A DNA stretch of 15,180 nucleotides from Candidatus Poribacteria bacterium (GTDB lineage Bacteria; Poribacteria; WGA-4E; UBA9662): assembly GCA_002729015.1 (NCBI GenBank), contig PBVO01000046.1, positions 1-15,180 on the forward strand, given 5' to 3'. Shown here in pieces: positions 1-7,495 of the stretch. How positions within the stretch are numbered: position 1 is the first letter of the stretch; every line of letters begins with the position of its first letter. Below the pieces are notes generated by a model. It had not been told where the DNA came from and did no database searches. It saw nothing but the letters and a program-made list of their open reading frames with translations. Both the position numbers and the translations under genes were made by a program.

Positions 1-927
1 CCTTGGGCTCATGCACCAGCCGTTATCGAAGCTCAGGGGATTGAATTAATCGCTGGATCTGACGTCCGTCCAGAACAGTTGGATGACTTTAAAAATCGTT
101 GGGGAGTCACCACTCTTTATACCGATTATCTCGAAATGATCAAACAAGAGCAACCAGACTTAGTTTGTGTAACCACAAAAACAGTAGAACGGGCTGAGGT
201 AGTTATCAGATCGGCAGAAGCCGGTGTAAAGGCTATTTATGCAACTAAACCTATGTGTCGGAGTTTAGCTGAAGCTGATGAAATGATCGAAGTCTGCCAG
301 AAGAACAATACTATTTTAGCCATTGCTTGTCATAAGAACTGGAGCCCTTGGTTCCAAGTTTGTTTGAAAACCATCCGGGAAGGTCAAATTGGCTCTTTTA
401 TGTCGATGGTATGTAATTACAGTTGGAACCTAGCCAACGGACATAGCCATACACTATCGCTTTTTCGCCAATTTGCTGATTCTCCTGCTAAGTGGGTTTT
501 TGGTCGTATGAATAGCGATGAAGCAGCCAAAACTGATAAAGATCTTAGTGGTAATGGTATGATCTATTACGAAAATGGAGTCCAAGGTTTTTTAAATTCT
601 GGCGGTTGGCTAAATATTGATTTCATTGGAAAGGATGGTTGGATCAGCGCTCGTAATGAGCATGCTGATTTCGAGTTTTGGGGTCGGCACCCGTCGACTA
701 GAGAACCGATTCGTCGGCAATTTCCTAATCCCAAACGCCCTAAAAGTTCTCAGCAAGCCGCAATCGAAGGGGTAGTTGGAAATCTACGAGAAGGTACCAC
801 TCCACTTTGTCCTGGTGAGTACGGACGGGAAGCTTTGGAAATTGCTATTGGCTTACGTGAGTCTCATCGACAAGGTGGACAAAAAATAGATTTACCTTTA
901 GCTGATCGTAGCTTGTCTCTGGGTTGA
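1..927 (+). CDS. Gfo/Idh/MocA-family NAD(P)-dependent oxidoreductase, 5'-truncated by window edge
   Basis: The frame is open from base 1 to the TGA at 925-927 (308 codons), so the gene begins upstream and its GxGxxG nucleotide-binding start is not in the window. What remains is typical of the family. It begins with the end of the Rossmann half (HAPAVIEAQGIELIAGSD, then RWGV and YTDY.EM near bases 100-140, and PDLVCVTT). An ATKP motif follows at 241-252, where most members have EKP; the Lys is kept and the Glu is Thr. The C-terminal half has the usual REGQIGSF and later NGVQGFLNSGG segments. Family members oxidise or reduce sugars, inositols and related polyols with NAD(P). The substrate here cannot be told. 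A TTG at 79 could be mistaken for a start, but the family match continues upstream of it. The gene lies 27 bp before a PhyH gene and is probably cotranscribed with it. Confidence 0.9.
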   Translation, partial: PWAHAPAVIEAQGIELIAGSDVRPEQLDDFKNRWGVTTLYTDYLEMIKQEQPDLVCVTTKTVERAEVVIRSAEAGVKAIYATKPMCRSLAEADEMIEVCQKNNTILAIACHKNWSPWFQVCLKTIREGQIGSFMSMVCNYSWNLANGHSHTLSLFRQFADSPAKWVFGRMNSDEAAKTDKDLSGNGMIYYENGVQGFLNSGGWLNIDFIGKDGWISARNEHADFEFWGRHPSTREPIRRQFPNPKRPKSSQQAAIEGVVGNLREGTTPLCPGEYGREALEIAIGLRESHRQGGQKIDLPLADRSLSLG

Positions 928-954
928 TTACCATACAGAATTCTGGAAAGAATC

Positions 955-1776
955 ATGATGGAAATTACAGCTAGACAATGGGAAGAGTTCGATCGGGAAG
1001 GATTTCTGTTTTTAGGTCAGGTGGCAACTGATAAAGAACTAGCCGATATGCAACAACGAATTGATGATATCATGTTGGGCCTAGCTCGAGTTAACTATGA
1101 CCAAATTATGATGCAGTTAGACCGAGAGCCTGATACTGGCCGACCAGGTCCACAAACGAGGGGACACAAAGGGTCAACACTCCTGTATCGTAAAATTCAA
1201 CAACTAGAGTTTGACCCCTTTTTTCTGTCTTACATGAGACATCCAATTTTTGAGGCTATCTGCCAGCGGACTTACGGTCAGCAAGCACCAATCAGTTGTT
1301 ACCGAGCTATGTTCATGAATAAACCTGCAGAAGAGGGTACTGACCTTGCTTGGCATCAAGACCGATGGGACGATCTTGATCAAGATCCCGAAATAACTAT
1401 TTATACAGCGCTTGACTCAGCCTGTCGTGAAAACGGTTGTGTCCACGTAATTCCAAGGTCTCACCGAAACAAGTTCAACTCATACCAAAAGGCTGGGCAA
1501 CTTAACCCCCAGCAATTGGAGGAAATCACTAACCAAGCACAAACGAAGCCATTGGAGCTATCAGCTGGTGAAGTTGTGCTGCTACACAATTGGACACTGC
1601 ACAAATCGGGTACTAATCGAACCCAAACTCCACGTCGAGCGTTTAGTGTTTGCTATATGCGTGCGGACACTAAAATTCAGCCTCCACAAAGTGGAGAATT
1701 TCCAATCATATTTGGTGAAGGCGCACTGACAGAGGAAAATTTACCCAACTATCAACCATCAATTATCTATGTTTGA
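955..1776 (+). CDS. Phytanoyl-CoA dioxygenase (PhyH) family protein
   Basis: This is a 273-residue soluble protein of the Fe(II)/2-oxoglutarate-dependent PhyH family. It opens with a typical segment (ITARQWEEFDREGFLFLG) and has the HxD iron motif at H134-D136 within LAWHQDRWDD. CVHVIPRSHR follows at 162-171. The distal iron histidine is H216 in LHKSGTNRT, with R227/R228 as the likely 2-oxoglutarate-binding arginine. All metal and cosubstrate ligands appear present, so it should be an active oxygenase; its substrate is unknown. Two adjacent ATGs (955 and 958) follow GGAAAG at 945-950. Spacing slightly favours the second, which would give 272 residues. It lies 27 bp downstream of the Gfo/Idh/MocA gene, suggesting a two-gene unit for a small-molecule catabolic step. 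The unit ends at the hairpin at 1819-1854. Confidence 0.9.
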   Translation: MMEITARQWEEFDREGFLFLGQVATDKELADMQQRIDDIMLGLARVNYDQIMMQLDREPDTGRPGPQTRGHKGSTLLYRKIQQLEFDPFFLSYMRHPIFEAICQRTYGQQAPISCYRAMFMNKPAEEGTDLAWHQDRWDDLDQDPEITIYTALDSACRENGCVHVIPRSHRNKFNSYQKAGQLNPQQLEEITNQAQTKPLELSAGEVVLLHNWTLHKSGTNRTQTPRRAFSVCYMRADTKIQPPQSGEFPIIFGEGALTEENLPNYQPSIIYV

Positions 1777-1818
1777 AAATAAAGGTACCGCTTAGTAAAT
1801 AGTACCAAGAAACAAACG

Positions 1819-1854
1819 GACTAAGAAACAGTGGATCTCCACTGTTTCTTAGTC
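1819..1854. terminator. Perfect 16-bp hairpin between convergent genes, candidate bidirectional terminator
   Basis: GACTAAGAAACAGTGG (1819-1834) and its exact reverse complement (1839-1854) enclose a 4-nt loop, ATCT. It lies between the stop of the + strand PhyH gene and the stop of the - strand LamG gene, the expected place for a shared terminator. There is no long T run directly after it on the + strand. On the - strand the sequence after the stem is moderately T-rich (GTTTGTTTCTTGG), so intrinsic termination is more convincing for the LamG transcript. Confidence 0.65.
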
Positions 1855-1885
1855 TAAAGATAATCAGATTCTGGTTATTTTTCTT

Positions 1886-2713
1886 TTACTGTTCGTTAGG
1901 AGTTAACCTGATCTGACTCCAAGTGATAGCTAGCTTGTCTCTGGCCTCAACAGCAGTTGAAAACTCTTTAGCCCCGATTTGCATGCTCATTTTAATCTCG
2001 GCGTCACTTAGAGCGCGATTCCATAACCGAACTTCGTCAACAGAGCCAGGAAAAGCTTCTCCGGCCCAAGTACCGATTTGTACAGCATCCTTGTTGGCTG
2101 CGGGCAAAACAGGATTCTTCGACTTTTCCTCGTGTGTAGCTATGCCATCAACAAAGATCCGGACTAGTCCATCATCCGCAGTCGTATGGGTATAGGCAAG
2201 ATAATACCATTGCCCAACCTTGAGTTTAGTTTTGTTGTCGTTGATATCCTTGAATCCACCTTTGGCTCCGTTAGTCCAGACTTTGATTCCATTTGATGGG
2301 TTCATTCCATAGCCAAAGCTGATGTGGCGTCCACCAGTGGCAGGTGGGTTTTTTCTGATGCCAAAAACTACAGCATGAGCGCTAGGTAGTTTGTCTAGTT
2401 TGACCCAAGCTGCTTGAGTAATTGCTCCTTCAATATGAAAGACTTTATTATCGTCAACTAAAACACGATCGGATGATGCAGAAAATTGAAGAGCTTTGCC
2501 AAATTTACCCGCGACCCACTTAGCATTCCCTTCAACGGAACCTTTTAGCTCATTACTGGAAACGTCTGCGACAGACTTTCCTGTTCCTTCATCAAAGGAC
2601 ATATACATAACCAAGCCCTTTTTCAAATCAACGTCCTTGATACCGGCTTGAACCGTCAAACATGATAAGGCTACTAATACTACAATAGCAATAGAACTAA
2701 TTTTACGAAACAT
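1886..2713 (-). CDS. Secreted LamG (concanavalin A-like lectin/glucanase fold) domain protein
   Basis: This is a 275-residue exported protein. Residues 1-23 form a signal peptide (MFRK, a hydrophobic core, then VQA before GIKD), probably cut after A23. C18 is not in a good lipobox, so a type I signal peptide is preferred. Residues about 33-247 form one LamG/Laminin_G_3 jelly-roll domain. It starts LVMYMSFDEGTG, continues KFGKALQF and AITQAAWVK, then QWYYLAYTH, VRIFVDGI, and ends SVDEVRLWNRALSDAEI. A short tail (KLAITWSQIRL) follows. No catalytic domain is attached, so a glycan- or surface-binding role is an inference from the fold. The start is the ATG at 2711-2713, preceded on its strand by GGAG with 11 nt of spacing. 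A promoter match lies at 2784-2811. It stands alone, convergent with the PhyH unit and divergent from the second PhyH gene. Confidence 0.88.
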   Translation of the reverse strand: MFRKISSIAIVVLVALSCLTVQAGIKDVDLKKGLVMYMSFDEGTGKSVADVSSNELKGSVEGNAKWVAGKFGKALQFSASSDRVLVDDNKVFHIEGAITQAAWVKLDKLPSAHAVVFGIRKNPPATGGRHISFGYGMNPSNGIKVWTNGAKGGFKDINDNKTKLKVGQWYYLAYTHTTADDGLVRIFVDGIATHEEKSKNPVLPAANKDAVQIGTWAGEAFPGSVDEVRLWNRALSDAEIKMSMQIGAKEFSTAVEARDKLAITWSQIRLTPNEQ

Positions 2714-3121
2714 GTTACAACTATCTCCAAATTTTGGTTGGTAAAAAATTAGTGAAGATTTATAATCCTCAATTTCTCAGGCTATCATACCAAGGAAATA
2801 TACAAAGTCAAGATTTAGTATTAATAGAAGTGAAAAGTAATATTTCGACCTTATCGAATTTAAAAAATATCTAACAAATTATGCCACACGTGAGATCAAT
2901 CGCAATTTATGCGTACTTACTGGTAATTATTTCCGATTTTCCCTCAAAATTTATTATTACAAGTCCACCAAAATCTTCTTCCGCCAAATGACTAATAATC
3001 TGTTAATAAAATTAAAACAAAAAAATTAGAAAACATATGATTTCTTTAATCGATTTCACTGAAAATCTTGCCAGTAGCGTGAATCTCGTGTTAAGTTAAT
3101 GCATTTAATGGAGTGAAATAA
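2714..3121. other. AT-rich divergent intergenic region
   Basis: This 408-bp stretch separates the start of the LamG gene (- strand) from the start of the second PhyH gene (+ strand). It has no convincing ORF. It holds the LamG promoter candidate (2784-2811). At its right end is the ribosome binding site GGAG (3110-3113), 8 nt before the ATG at 3122. The best + strand -35-like element is TTGCCA at 3068-3073, but the only -10 candidates downstream (TTAAGT at 3091, GTTAAT at 3095) are weak, so no PhyH promoter is called. Confidence 0.6.
2784..2811 (-). promoter_or_regulatory. Sigma70-type promoter candidate for the LamG gene
   Basis: Read on the - strand, TTGACT (2811-2806) and TATGAT (2789-2784) are separated by 16 bp. 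Each hexamer matches the consensus at five of six positions. The inferred leader to the ATG at 2713 is about 65 nt. It is supported by sequence match and position only. Confidence 0.5.
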
Positions 3122-3958
3122 ATGAGAATTGAGGTTAGTTCTAACGAGTTAGAGCAGGGAGAGCTATCGAATGATCACCTTGAACAGGCTATTAACAATA
3201 TTCGGGTAGAAGGGTACACGATTCTTGGCAATATTGTCTCAACCGATCATTTAGATTTCTTGCATCAGAAAATGACAGATGATTCCCATTCTATCATCAG
3301 TGCAAACGCTGAAAGGTGGTCTGGTCGTCTTCAAATTGGTCAATTGCAGCAAGGACCACCACCTTTTGCCCCGTATTTATTTACTGATATTGTTTCCAAT
3401 CCCATTGTTGAGCACCTTAGTATCACACTATTAGGGAAGGGAGCCTTTAATGGATTTTATAATGGTAATACCAATGCACCAGGTAGTACTCAACAAGGTT
3501 TGCATATGGATGCTGGACATCTGTGGCCAAATCTGAACCCTTCTCACCCTACTGTTTCAGTAGTAGTAAATATTCCAACAATAGAAGTAACGGAGGCAGA
3601 GGGTGCAATCGAACTCTGGCCAGGAACACATTTGATTGGAGATGTTTCCCGAGGCTTAGATACTGAAACAGAAGAAAATAGACGCAAAGTACGGCCTCCG
3701 GTTCGAGGTGAAACACAAAAGGGTGATGTGCTCATCCGAGACATGCGCCTGTGGCACCGAGGTACATCTAACAGATCTGATCAGTACCGACACATGATTG
3801 CTTTAGTCCATAACGTTGGTTGGTTGCGTAGGGGTCAAAGACTTCGTTATGTCAAAGGATGTGAGTCAATTTTTCAAAATTGTCGTGTGGATCCACACAC
3901 AGTCTTCCTAGACGAATCCCACGACTATTTATTTGATTATCGTGGGCCTAATGTGTAA
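3122..3958 (+). CDS. Phytanoyl-CoA dioxygenase (PhyH) family protein, second and divergent copy
   Basis: This is a 278-residue Fe(II)/2-oxoglutarate oxygenase of the PhyH type. EGYTILGNIVSTDHLDFLH (30-48) is the usual N-terminal segment. H128 and D130 in GLHMDAGHLWPN form the HxD motif. GAIELWPGTHL (161-171) is the usual strand and loop. H212 in LWHRGTSNRS is the distal ligand, and R223 is the likely 2-oxoglutarate arginine. It differs clearly from the PhyH protein at 955-1776, so the two are not a recent duplication and probably act on different substrates. The ATG at 3122 has GGAG 8 nt upstream. The gene is monocistronic: it diverges from the LamG gene and converges with the NHL gene, 19 bp away. 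Confidence 0.88.
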   Translation: MRIEVSSNELEQGELSNDHLEQAINNIRVEGYTILGNIVSTDHLDFLHQKMTDDSHSIISANAERWSGRLQIGQLQQGPPPFAPYLFTDIVSNPIVEHLSITLLGKGAFNGFYNGNTNAPGSTQQGLHMDAGHLWPNLNPSHPTVSVVVNIPTIEVTEAEGAIELWPGTHLIGDVSRGLDTETEENRRKVRPPVRGETQKGDVLIRDMRLWHRGTSNRSDQYRHMIALVHNVGWLRRGQRLRYVKGCESIFQNCRVDPHTVFLDESHDYLFDYRGPNV

Positions 3959-3977
3959 CCCGTAAAGTTGGTCTGCG

Positions 3978-4928
3978 TCACTTTTTAATCAGTTTTTGCA
4001 TCGACCGAAGTTCTTTTGGAGGGTCAAGTAGGCGACCGAATTCTGCGAATGAGACCTCGGCAACATAGATATTTCCGACGGAATCCGTTGCAACAGCATG
4101 TGGAGCATAGAATCTTCCTGGTTGATCTCCAAAGGCTTCATTGCCAAGCCGAACAATAACTTCACCTTTCCCATCCAAAATAGAAATCCTTGGACCTAGC
4201 TGACCTGCAACTTTGTAAGCTTCTTCACCACCAGCATAATATTCACCTACATAAATTAATCCATCGCTGACGTGGACAGCTGCTGTTCTGGATAGATCTC
4301 CCCATCTTGCTTCTAACTGCCCTTCTGGGTTGAAAACCTGTATGCGTCGATTTTCACGATCGCCAATATATATGTAGCCATCAGGGTCAATATCAATATC
4401 ATGAACTATATTAAAACTGCCCAATTCTGTTCCTGCTTGCCCCCAAGAATTCAGTAAGTGCTTGCCATCAGGCGAAAAACGGTGCACTTTGGCATTACCA
4501 TATCCGTCAGCTACCAAAATATCTCCATTTCTCGGATCGATAGCTACGCGAGTCGGACTACAAAACGGCTTACCACTCATAGCGGGTGAGTGTTGATATG
4601 GCTCATTAAGCGTCATTATGAGTTTACCTTCTGGTGTAAATTGTCGAATAGAATGATCTACATTATCAACACACCAGACAGTATCGTCTGGGGCAATTGT
4701 CACTGCATGAGGATTGGTGAAAATACTCCCATGCCCCCAACTCCGTACTACGTTACCTTCGGTATCAAACACAATCATCGGATGATTGCCTCGATTAAAA
4801 ACATATACATTATCTTTAGAATCAATGTCTACCGAAGTTGCCTCTTTATAGAACCAACCTTCGGGTAAGTTACCCCAGTTTTCACCTGAAACCTGATACG
4901 TATAATCACCACTACCGAGTATTGTCAT
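3978..4928 (-). CDS. NHL-repeat six-bladed beta-propeller protein
   Basis: The 316-residue protein is built of about six NHL-type blades, at roughly residues 24-64, 70-110, 123-163, 172-210, 215-262 and 274-305. They show the recurring pattern of a hydrophobic strand, D..GN/DG, (V/I)YV.(D/N)..N, then I..F...G. Examples are VDIDSKDNVYVFNRGN, VAIDPRNGDILVADGYGN and IDIDPDGYIYIGDRENRR. The same fold occurs in peptidyl-alpha-hydroxyglycine lyases and in many uncharacterised proteins; I see no lyase-specific signature. There is no signal peptide, so it is probably cytoplasmic. The start is secure: ATG at 4926-4928 with GGAGGT (4937-4932 on this strand) 3 nt upstream. A promoter match lies about 55-80 bp upstream. 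It converges on the second PhyH gene and is probably transcribed alone. Confidence 0.85.
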   Translation of the reverse strand: MTILGSGDYTYQVSGENWGNLPEGWFYKEATSVDIDSKDNVYVFNRGNHPMIVFDTEGNVVRSWGHGSIFTNPHAVTIAPDDTVWCVDNVDHSIRQFTPEGKLIMTLNEPYQHSPAMSGKPFCSPTRVAIDPRNGDILVADGYGNAKVHRFSPDGKHLLNSWGQAGTELGSFNIVHDIDIDPDGYIYIGDRENRRIQVFNPEGQLEARWGDLSRTAAVHVSDGLIYVGEYYAGGEEAYKVAGQLGPRISILDGKGEVIVRLGNEAFGDQPGRFYAPHAVATDSVGNIYVAEVSFAEFGRLLDPPKELRSMQKLIKK

Positions 4929-5264
4929 ATTACCTCCATCTAAAAGTTGTGGTTAAGACGAGTCATTCAATTTATAGATTGCCTTATATTTTTTGAGCTA
5001 TGTCTCCTCAAAGTTAATATAAATTTGCGTTTTCTCCATAGTCAACACCATTGAGTTTTTGCGTTTCAAAAGTCGATATTTTACGAGTAGAGACTTGACC
5101 AATTTTACGCTCTCTGAATTGTTGTTTAACTTTTTAAGTTTCATATAGCACCAGAGATACAGGTCTCTATAAACCCAGATGTTTCATAATCAAATTACAT
5201 TCGGAATATTCCTAATTTTCAACTAATCAGCATATGAAATCGGGTGGTTCTATTAACATAGGTT
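4929..5264. other. Intergenic region upstream of the NHL gene
   Basis: These 336 bp lie between the end of the membrane-protein gene and the start of the NHL gene, both on the - strand. No ORF is convincing. It carries the NHL ribosome binding site (4932-4937) and a promoter candidate (4983-5011). A small inverted repeat (AGAGA/TCTCT at 5153-5157 and 5164-5168) and a 10-bp palindrome GGAATATTCC (5203-5212) are present. Neither has the T run or stem length expected of a terminator. Confidence 0.6.
4983..5011 (-). promoter_or_regulatory. Sigma70-type promoter candidate for the NHL gene
   Basis: On the - strand, TTGAGG (5011-5006) and TATAAG (4988-4983) are separated by exactly 17 bp. The hexamers match consensus at four and five positions. 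The leader to the ATG at 4928 would be about 50 nt. Confidence 0.45.
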
Positions 5265-6146
5265 TTACAATACCGGTTTGAAGGGGTCGGTAACTGATCG
5301 CATATTGAATATACCAGTAACAAGATGATACAAAGCATAAATCTCAAAAGAAAAGGGAATATAGCCACCATAACCAAGTAATGGCATTTCAAAAACTTTC
5401 AAAAAACCGACAAAAGGTACCCGATAAATCCATTTCGGGTAGGAATAAAAGTTCCACATCTCCCAAAAAAAACCACATATCAGGCATCCAACAGCTAATG
5501 AAAAGGCAGGCCTCCAGTCGCCACGATTTGTATGACTTAGTAGCGAATTGTGGCCAAGCCAAGCGTTGATGGGATCTAAAATAAAGTGAACCGACATCCA
5601 TACAAAGGGGAAGAAATAGCGGGGACGGTATATTAGTAAGCCTAACATTGACCAACCCAATATAAACATCAATATTGTATTCCGTGGCCGTATAGTAAAC
5701 CGGATACCCCTCAAAGGTCGCCGGGTCCAGTCAAAAGTCGAAACCCATTCTGCAGTACCAAATACTGCTGGTATTACCGTTGAAAAACTGATTGAGGCGA
5801 AAATAGCATACTGAAGGCTGGTAACACTAGAGCGCCCTTCATAAAACCAGTTTTGAGTTCGCCAATTTATGAACTCAAATAGCCACCAACTGGGTGAAGA
5901 AATGACAAACAAAAGGCAGTAAGCAAAAAAGTTCCGGGTAAGTATAGAATTTCCCTTTCTTAAACAAGTCAGAGCAGAAACAGTTAAGCAATAGCCCAAC
6001 CACAAAGGGAAAAAACCAACCCAGCCAAAATGAGAAATTAGAAGTGGACTTTCTGAACTCGTCAGCCAATTGGGTACTAACCAATTCAGCGGCCAAAAAA
6101 TAACAATTAAACCAATACCAACCCGACCATGAAACGGAAAAACCAT
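5265..6146 (-). CDS. Multi-pass, Trp/Phe-rich integral membrane protein, unrecognised family
   Basis: I do not recognise a named function. The product (293 residues from the ATG at 6146) is strongly hydrophobic, with about seven or eight membrane-spanning stretches (near residues 9-26, 41-61, 72-93, 111-136, 157-196, 214-236 and 251-278). It is rich in Trp, Phe and Tyr. A dense block near the C-terminus reads CGFFWEMWNFYSYPKW, then YRVPF and FEMPLLGYGGYIPFSFE. Charged and aromatic residues there (WE..N, PKW, FE.P, GY.P) sit inside membrane segments, which suggests a conserved functional site rather than a simple anchor. In-frame TTG codons at 6158 and 6155 would add up to four residues. ATG is preferred because the -10 element at 6176-6184 leaves a workable leader only for it, and AAAGG lies at 6163-6159. 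It is followed by a 336-bp gap, so it is probably monocistronic. Confidence 0.75.
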   Translation of the reverse strand: MVFPFHGRVGIGLIVIFWPLNWLVPNWLTSSESPLLISHFGWVGFFPLWLGYCLTVSALTCLRKGNSILTRNFFAYCLLFVISSPSWWLFEFINWRTQNWFYEGRSSVTSLQYAIFASISFSTVIPAVFGTAEWVSTFDWTRRPLRGIRFTIRPRNTILMFILGWSMLGLLIYRPRYFFPFVWMSVHFILDPINAWLGHNSLLSHTNRGDWRPAFSLAVGCLICGFFWEMWNFYSYPKWIYRVPFVGFLKVFEMPLLGYGGYIPFSFEIYALYHLVTGIFNMRSVTDPFKPVL

Positions 6147-6175
6147 TAATTTCAACAACCTTTGTTATCCGCAAG

Positions 6176-6184
6176 ATTATATCA
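6176..6184 (-). promoter_or_regulatory. Extended -10 element upstream of the membrane-protein gene
   Basis: On the - strand the sequence TGATATAAT is a full extended -10 (TGnTATAAT). No good -35 is visible at 16-18 bp upstream, which extended -10 promoters tolerate. Transcription would start near 6169, only about 22 nt before the ATG at 6146, which argues against the TTG starts at 6158/6155. Confidence 0.4.
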
Positions 6185-6366
6185 TGTTATAAGTAAATGT
6201 AGGCTCACTTATATTATTAAGTTGTCTGGTTTGAGTTTGACAAGGCTTATTGAATAACGTTATATCCTAAATCTCGAGCGAGAAAGCAAGTCAATTTCTT
6301 ACCGAGAGGGTATAAAATCCTTTTTATTAATCTAGGTATGAGCCTTGATCTACTGCTCAGAAAGTG

Positions 6367-7303
6367 CTAATAATTAAAAGAATTTGTTTCCTGATGAGTG
6401 GAGATTAGGAGTAATTCAACATCCGATACACACCGAAAACCGATTGAACCAAGTGTGAAAAAATTCTGATTTATGGAAGGAATTCCGCTCAGACGAATAG
6501 CAACTCGCAGGCCACTGTCTTGAGTGTTATTCCAGGATCTACCTCTAAAACACGTCGTTTTTGGTGATTGCGACTTTGGTTGGAGGGCATATTGGCCGAT
6601 TGTAGCTGCAAGTTTGTGTCGTGAAACCAATCAGAACAACATTTCCAGACATTCTCGCTCATATCATAGAGTCCAAACCCATTGGCAGGGAAACTACCAA
6701 CTGGATTGACACGATGCCATCGGTCTTTCCAGCTTTTCCCTCGGCAATTAGCTTGATATTGGTAAGTCAGGTCTCCCCAAGTATAACGATTGCCAACAAG
6801 TCCTTCCCTCGTCCCATACTCCCACTCGAACTCGGTTGTCAATCGTTTCCCGATCCATTGAGCGTAGTTATTTGCGTCAGGCCAACTTACAAAAACTATG
6901 GGATAGTTACCCTCAGATAAATAATGAGCAACTTAGTGCCAGAAACGTTCAAAATTCCAAATATTTACTCTGGCCAAATCGGGGTGATAATGACAATCGT
7001 GAATAAATTACTTAAACTGACCAACTGTCACTTCATGTATATCCATATAGAAAGAACTAACAGTTACTTGATGTACCGGCTGAGACATTAGGATCCAATG
7101 GGTTTCCTCATTTTTGACATCTTCCATAGAAAATCTGCCAGCAGGAACCAAAACCTAATCAACTTCCATTTGTGTAGGTGATGCTTTGAGAGATAAGTTG
7201 TTATTTACTAAACCAAATCATCTTTAGCTAAATTTTCGCAACTACAGAAGGCAAGAAGAAGTAACCAAATCGTCATATTTAGGGTCTTGACTTTTCTTTT
7301 CAT
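6367..7303 (-). pseudogene. Degraded SUMF1 (formylglycine-generating-enzyme-like) lipoprotein gene
   Basis: Conceptual translation across frames gives a nearly whole SUMF1-domain protein. ATG at 7303-7301 follows AAGGAAG and starts a lipoprotein-like signal (MKRK, then WLLLLAFCSC). That frame ends at TAG 7210-7208. A shifted frame then reads LSLKASPTQMEVD, a TAG (7157-7155), VLVPAGRFSM, QPVHQVTVSSFYMDIHEVTV and GQFK. A TAA follows (7010-7008), a second TAA lies at 6935-6933 after FERFWH, and the frame continues IVFVSWPDANNYAQWIGKRL and TTEFEWEYGTREGL. It then reads VGSFPANGFGLYDMSENVWK and RRVL. Near 6546 a one-base shift is needed to continue RGRSWNN, SGLRVAIRL and GSIGFRCVSDVE, ending at 6367. 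That is two frameshifts and three stops in a domain whose motif order is intact. By eye, the RVAIR stretch occupies the place of the catalytic-Cys segment of true formylglycine-generating enzymes, so the ancestor was probably a non-catalytic or binding SUMF1 protein. Confidence 0.9.
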
Positions 7304-7403
7304 GGGCTTTCTTCCTTATAATTCTTCCTACTAAATCTGATTCTATTTCAAATTGGTAGATTTCACAAATTCTATTTTGACAATTATGTTGAGAAAAACC
7401 TGT

Positions 7404-7442
7404 CTGTATTTGTACCTGCTAAACTAGACCATGCTGTATTTG
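7404..7442 (+). repeat. 9-bp direct repeat around the dehydratase promoter -35, candidate operator
   Basis: CTGTATTTG occurs at 7404-7412 and 7434-7442, exactly 30 bp apart (about three helical turns). The second copy lies between the proposed -35 and -10 of the dehydratase promoter. The arrangement would suit binding of a regulator to one face of DNA, but two copies of a 9-mer in AT-rich sequence can arise by chance. Confidence 0.3.
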
Positions 7443-7453
7443 ACTGATATAAT
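7425..7453 (+). promoter_or_regulatory. Extended -10 promoter candidate for the IlvD/Edd-family gene
   Basis: TAGACC (7425-7430) and TATAAT (7448-7453) are 17 bp apart. TG at 7445-7446 makes a full extended -10 (TGATATAAT). The same TGATATAAT occurs upstream of the membrane-protein gene on the other strand. The predicted leader to the TTG at 7496 is about 35 nt. Confidence 0.5.
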
Positions 7454-7485
7454 CAGCTAGTCGAAAACGTGATATAAGATCAAAA

Positions 7486-7489
7486 GGAG
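7486..7489 (+). promoter_or_regulatory. Ribosome binding site that fixes a TTG start
   Basis: GGAG (within AAAAGGAG) lies 6 nt before the TTG at 7496-7498. No ATG or GTG stands in frame at a suitable distance, and the protein family alignment begins right after this TTG. Confidence 0.7.
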
Positions 7490-7495
7490 TATATT

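Noticed and set aside
2651..2665. Lipoprotein signal for the LamG protein (Cys at residue 18)
   Set aside because: The residues before the Cys (A-L-S) do not fit a lipobox, and a good signal peptidase I site (VQA) follows.
3961..3985. Possible hairpin (AAAGT/ACTTT) between the second PhyH and NHL genes as a terminator
   Set aside because: The 5-bp stem with an 11-nt loop is too weak, and the T run partly belongs to the NHL coding end.
5153..5212. Small inverted repeat AGAGA/TCTCT and palindrome GGAATATTCC downstream of the membrane-protein gene
   Set aside because: The stems are only 5 bp each, with no T run; such matches are expected by chance in AT-rich DNA.
6524..6920. Short + strand open frames in the 6.5-6.9 kb interval
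   Set aside because: They lie opposite the SUMF1 remnant, whose motifs are unmistakable on the - strand.
7377..7382. Perfect TTGACA as the -35 of the dehydratase promoter
   Set aside because: No acceptable -10 lies 16-18 bp downstream; the TAGACC/TGATATAAT pair nearer the gene is better.
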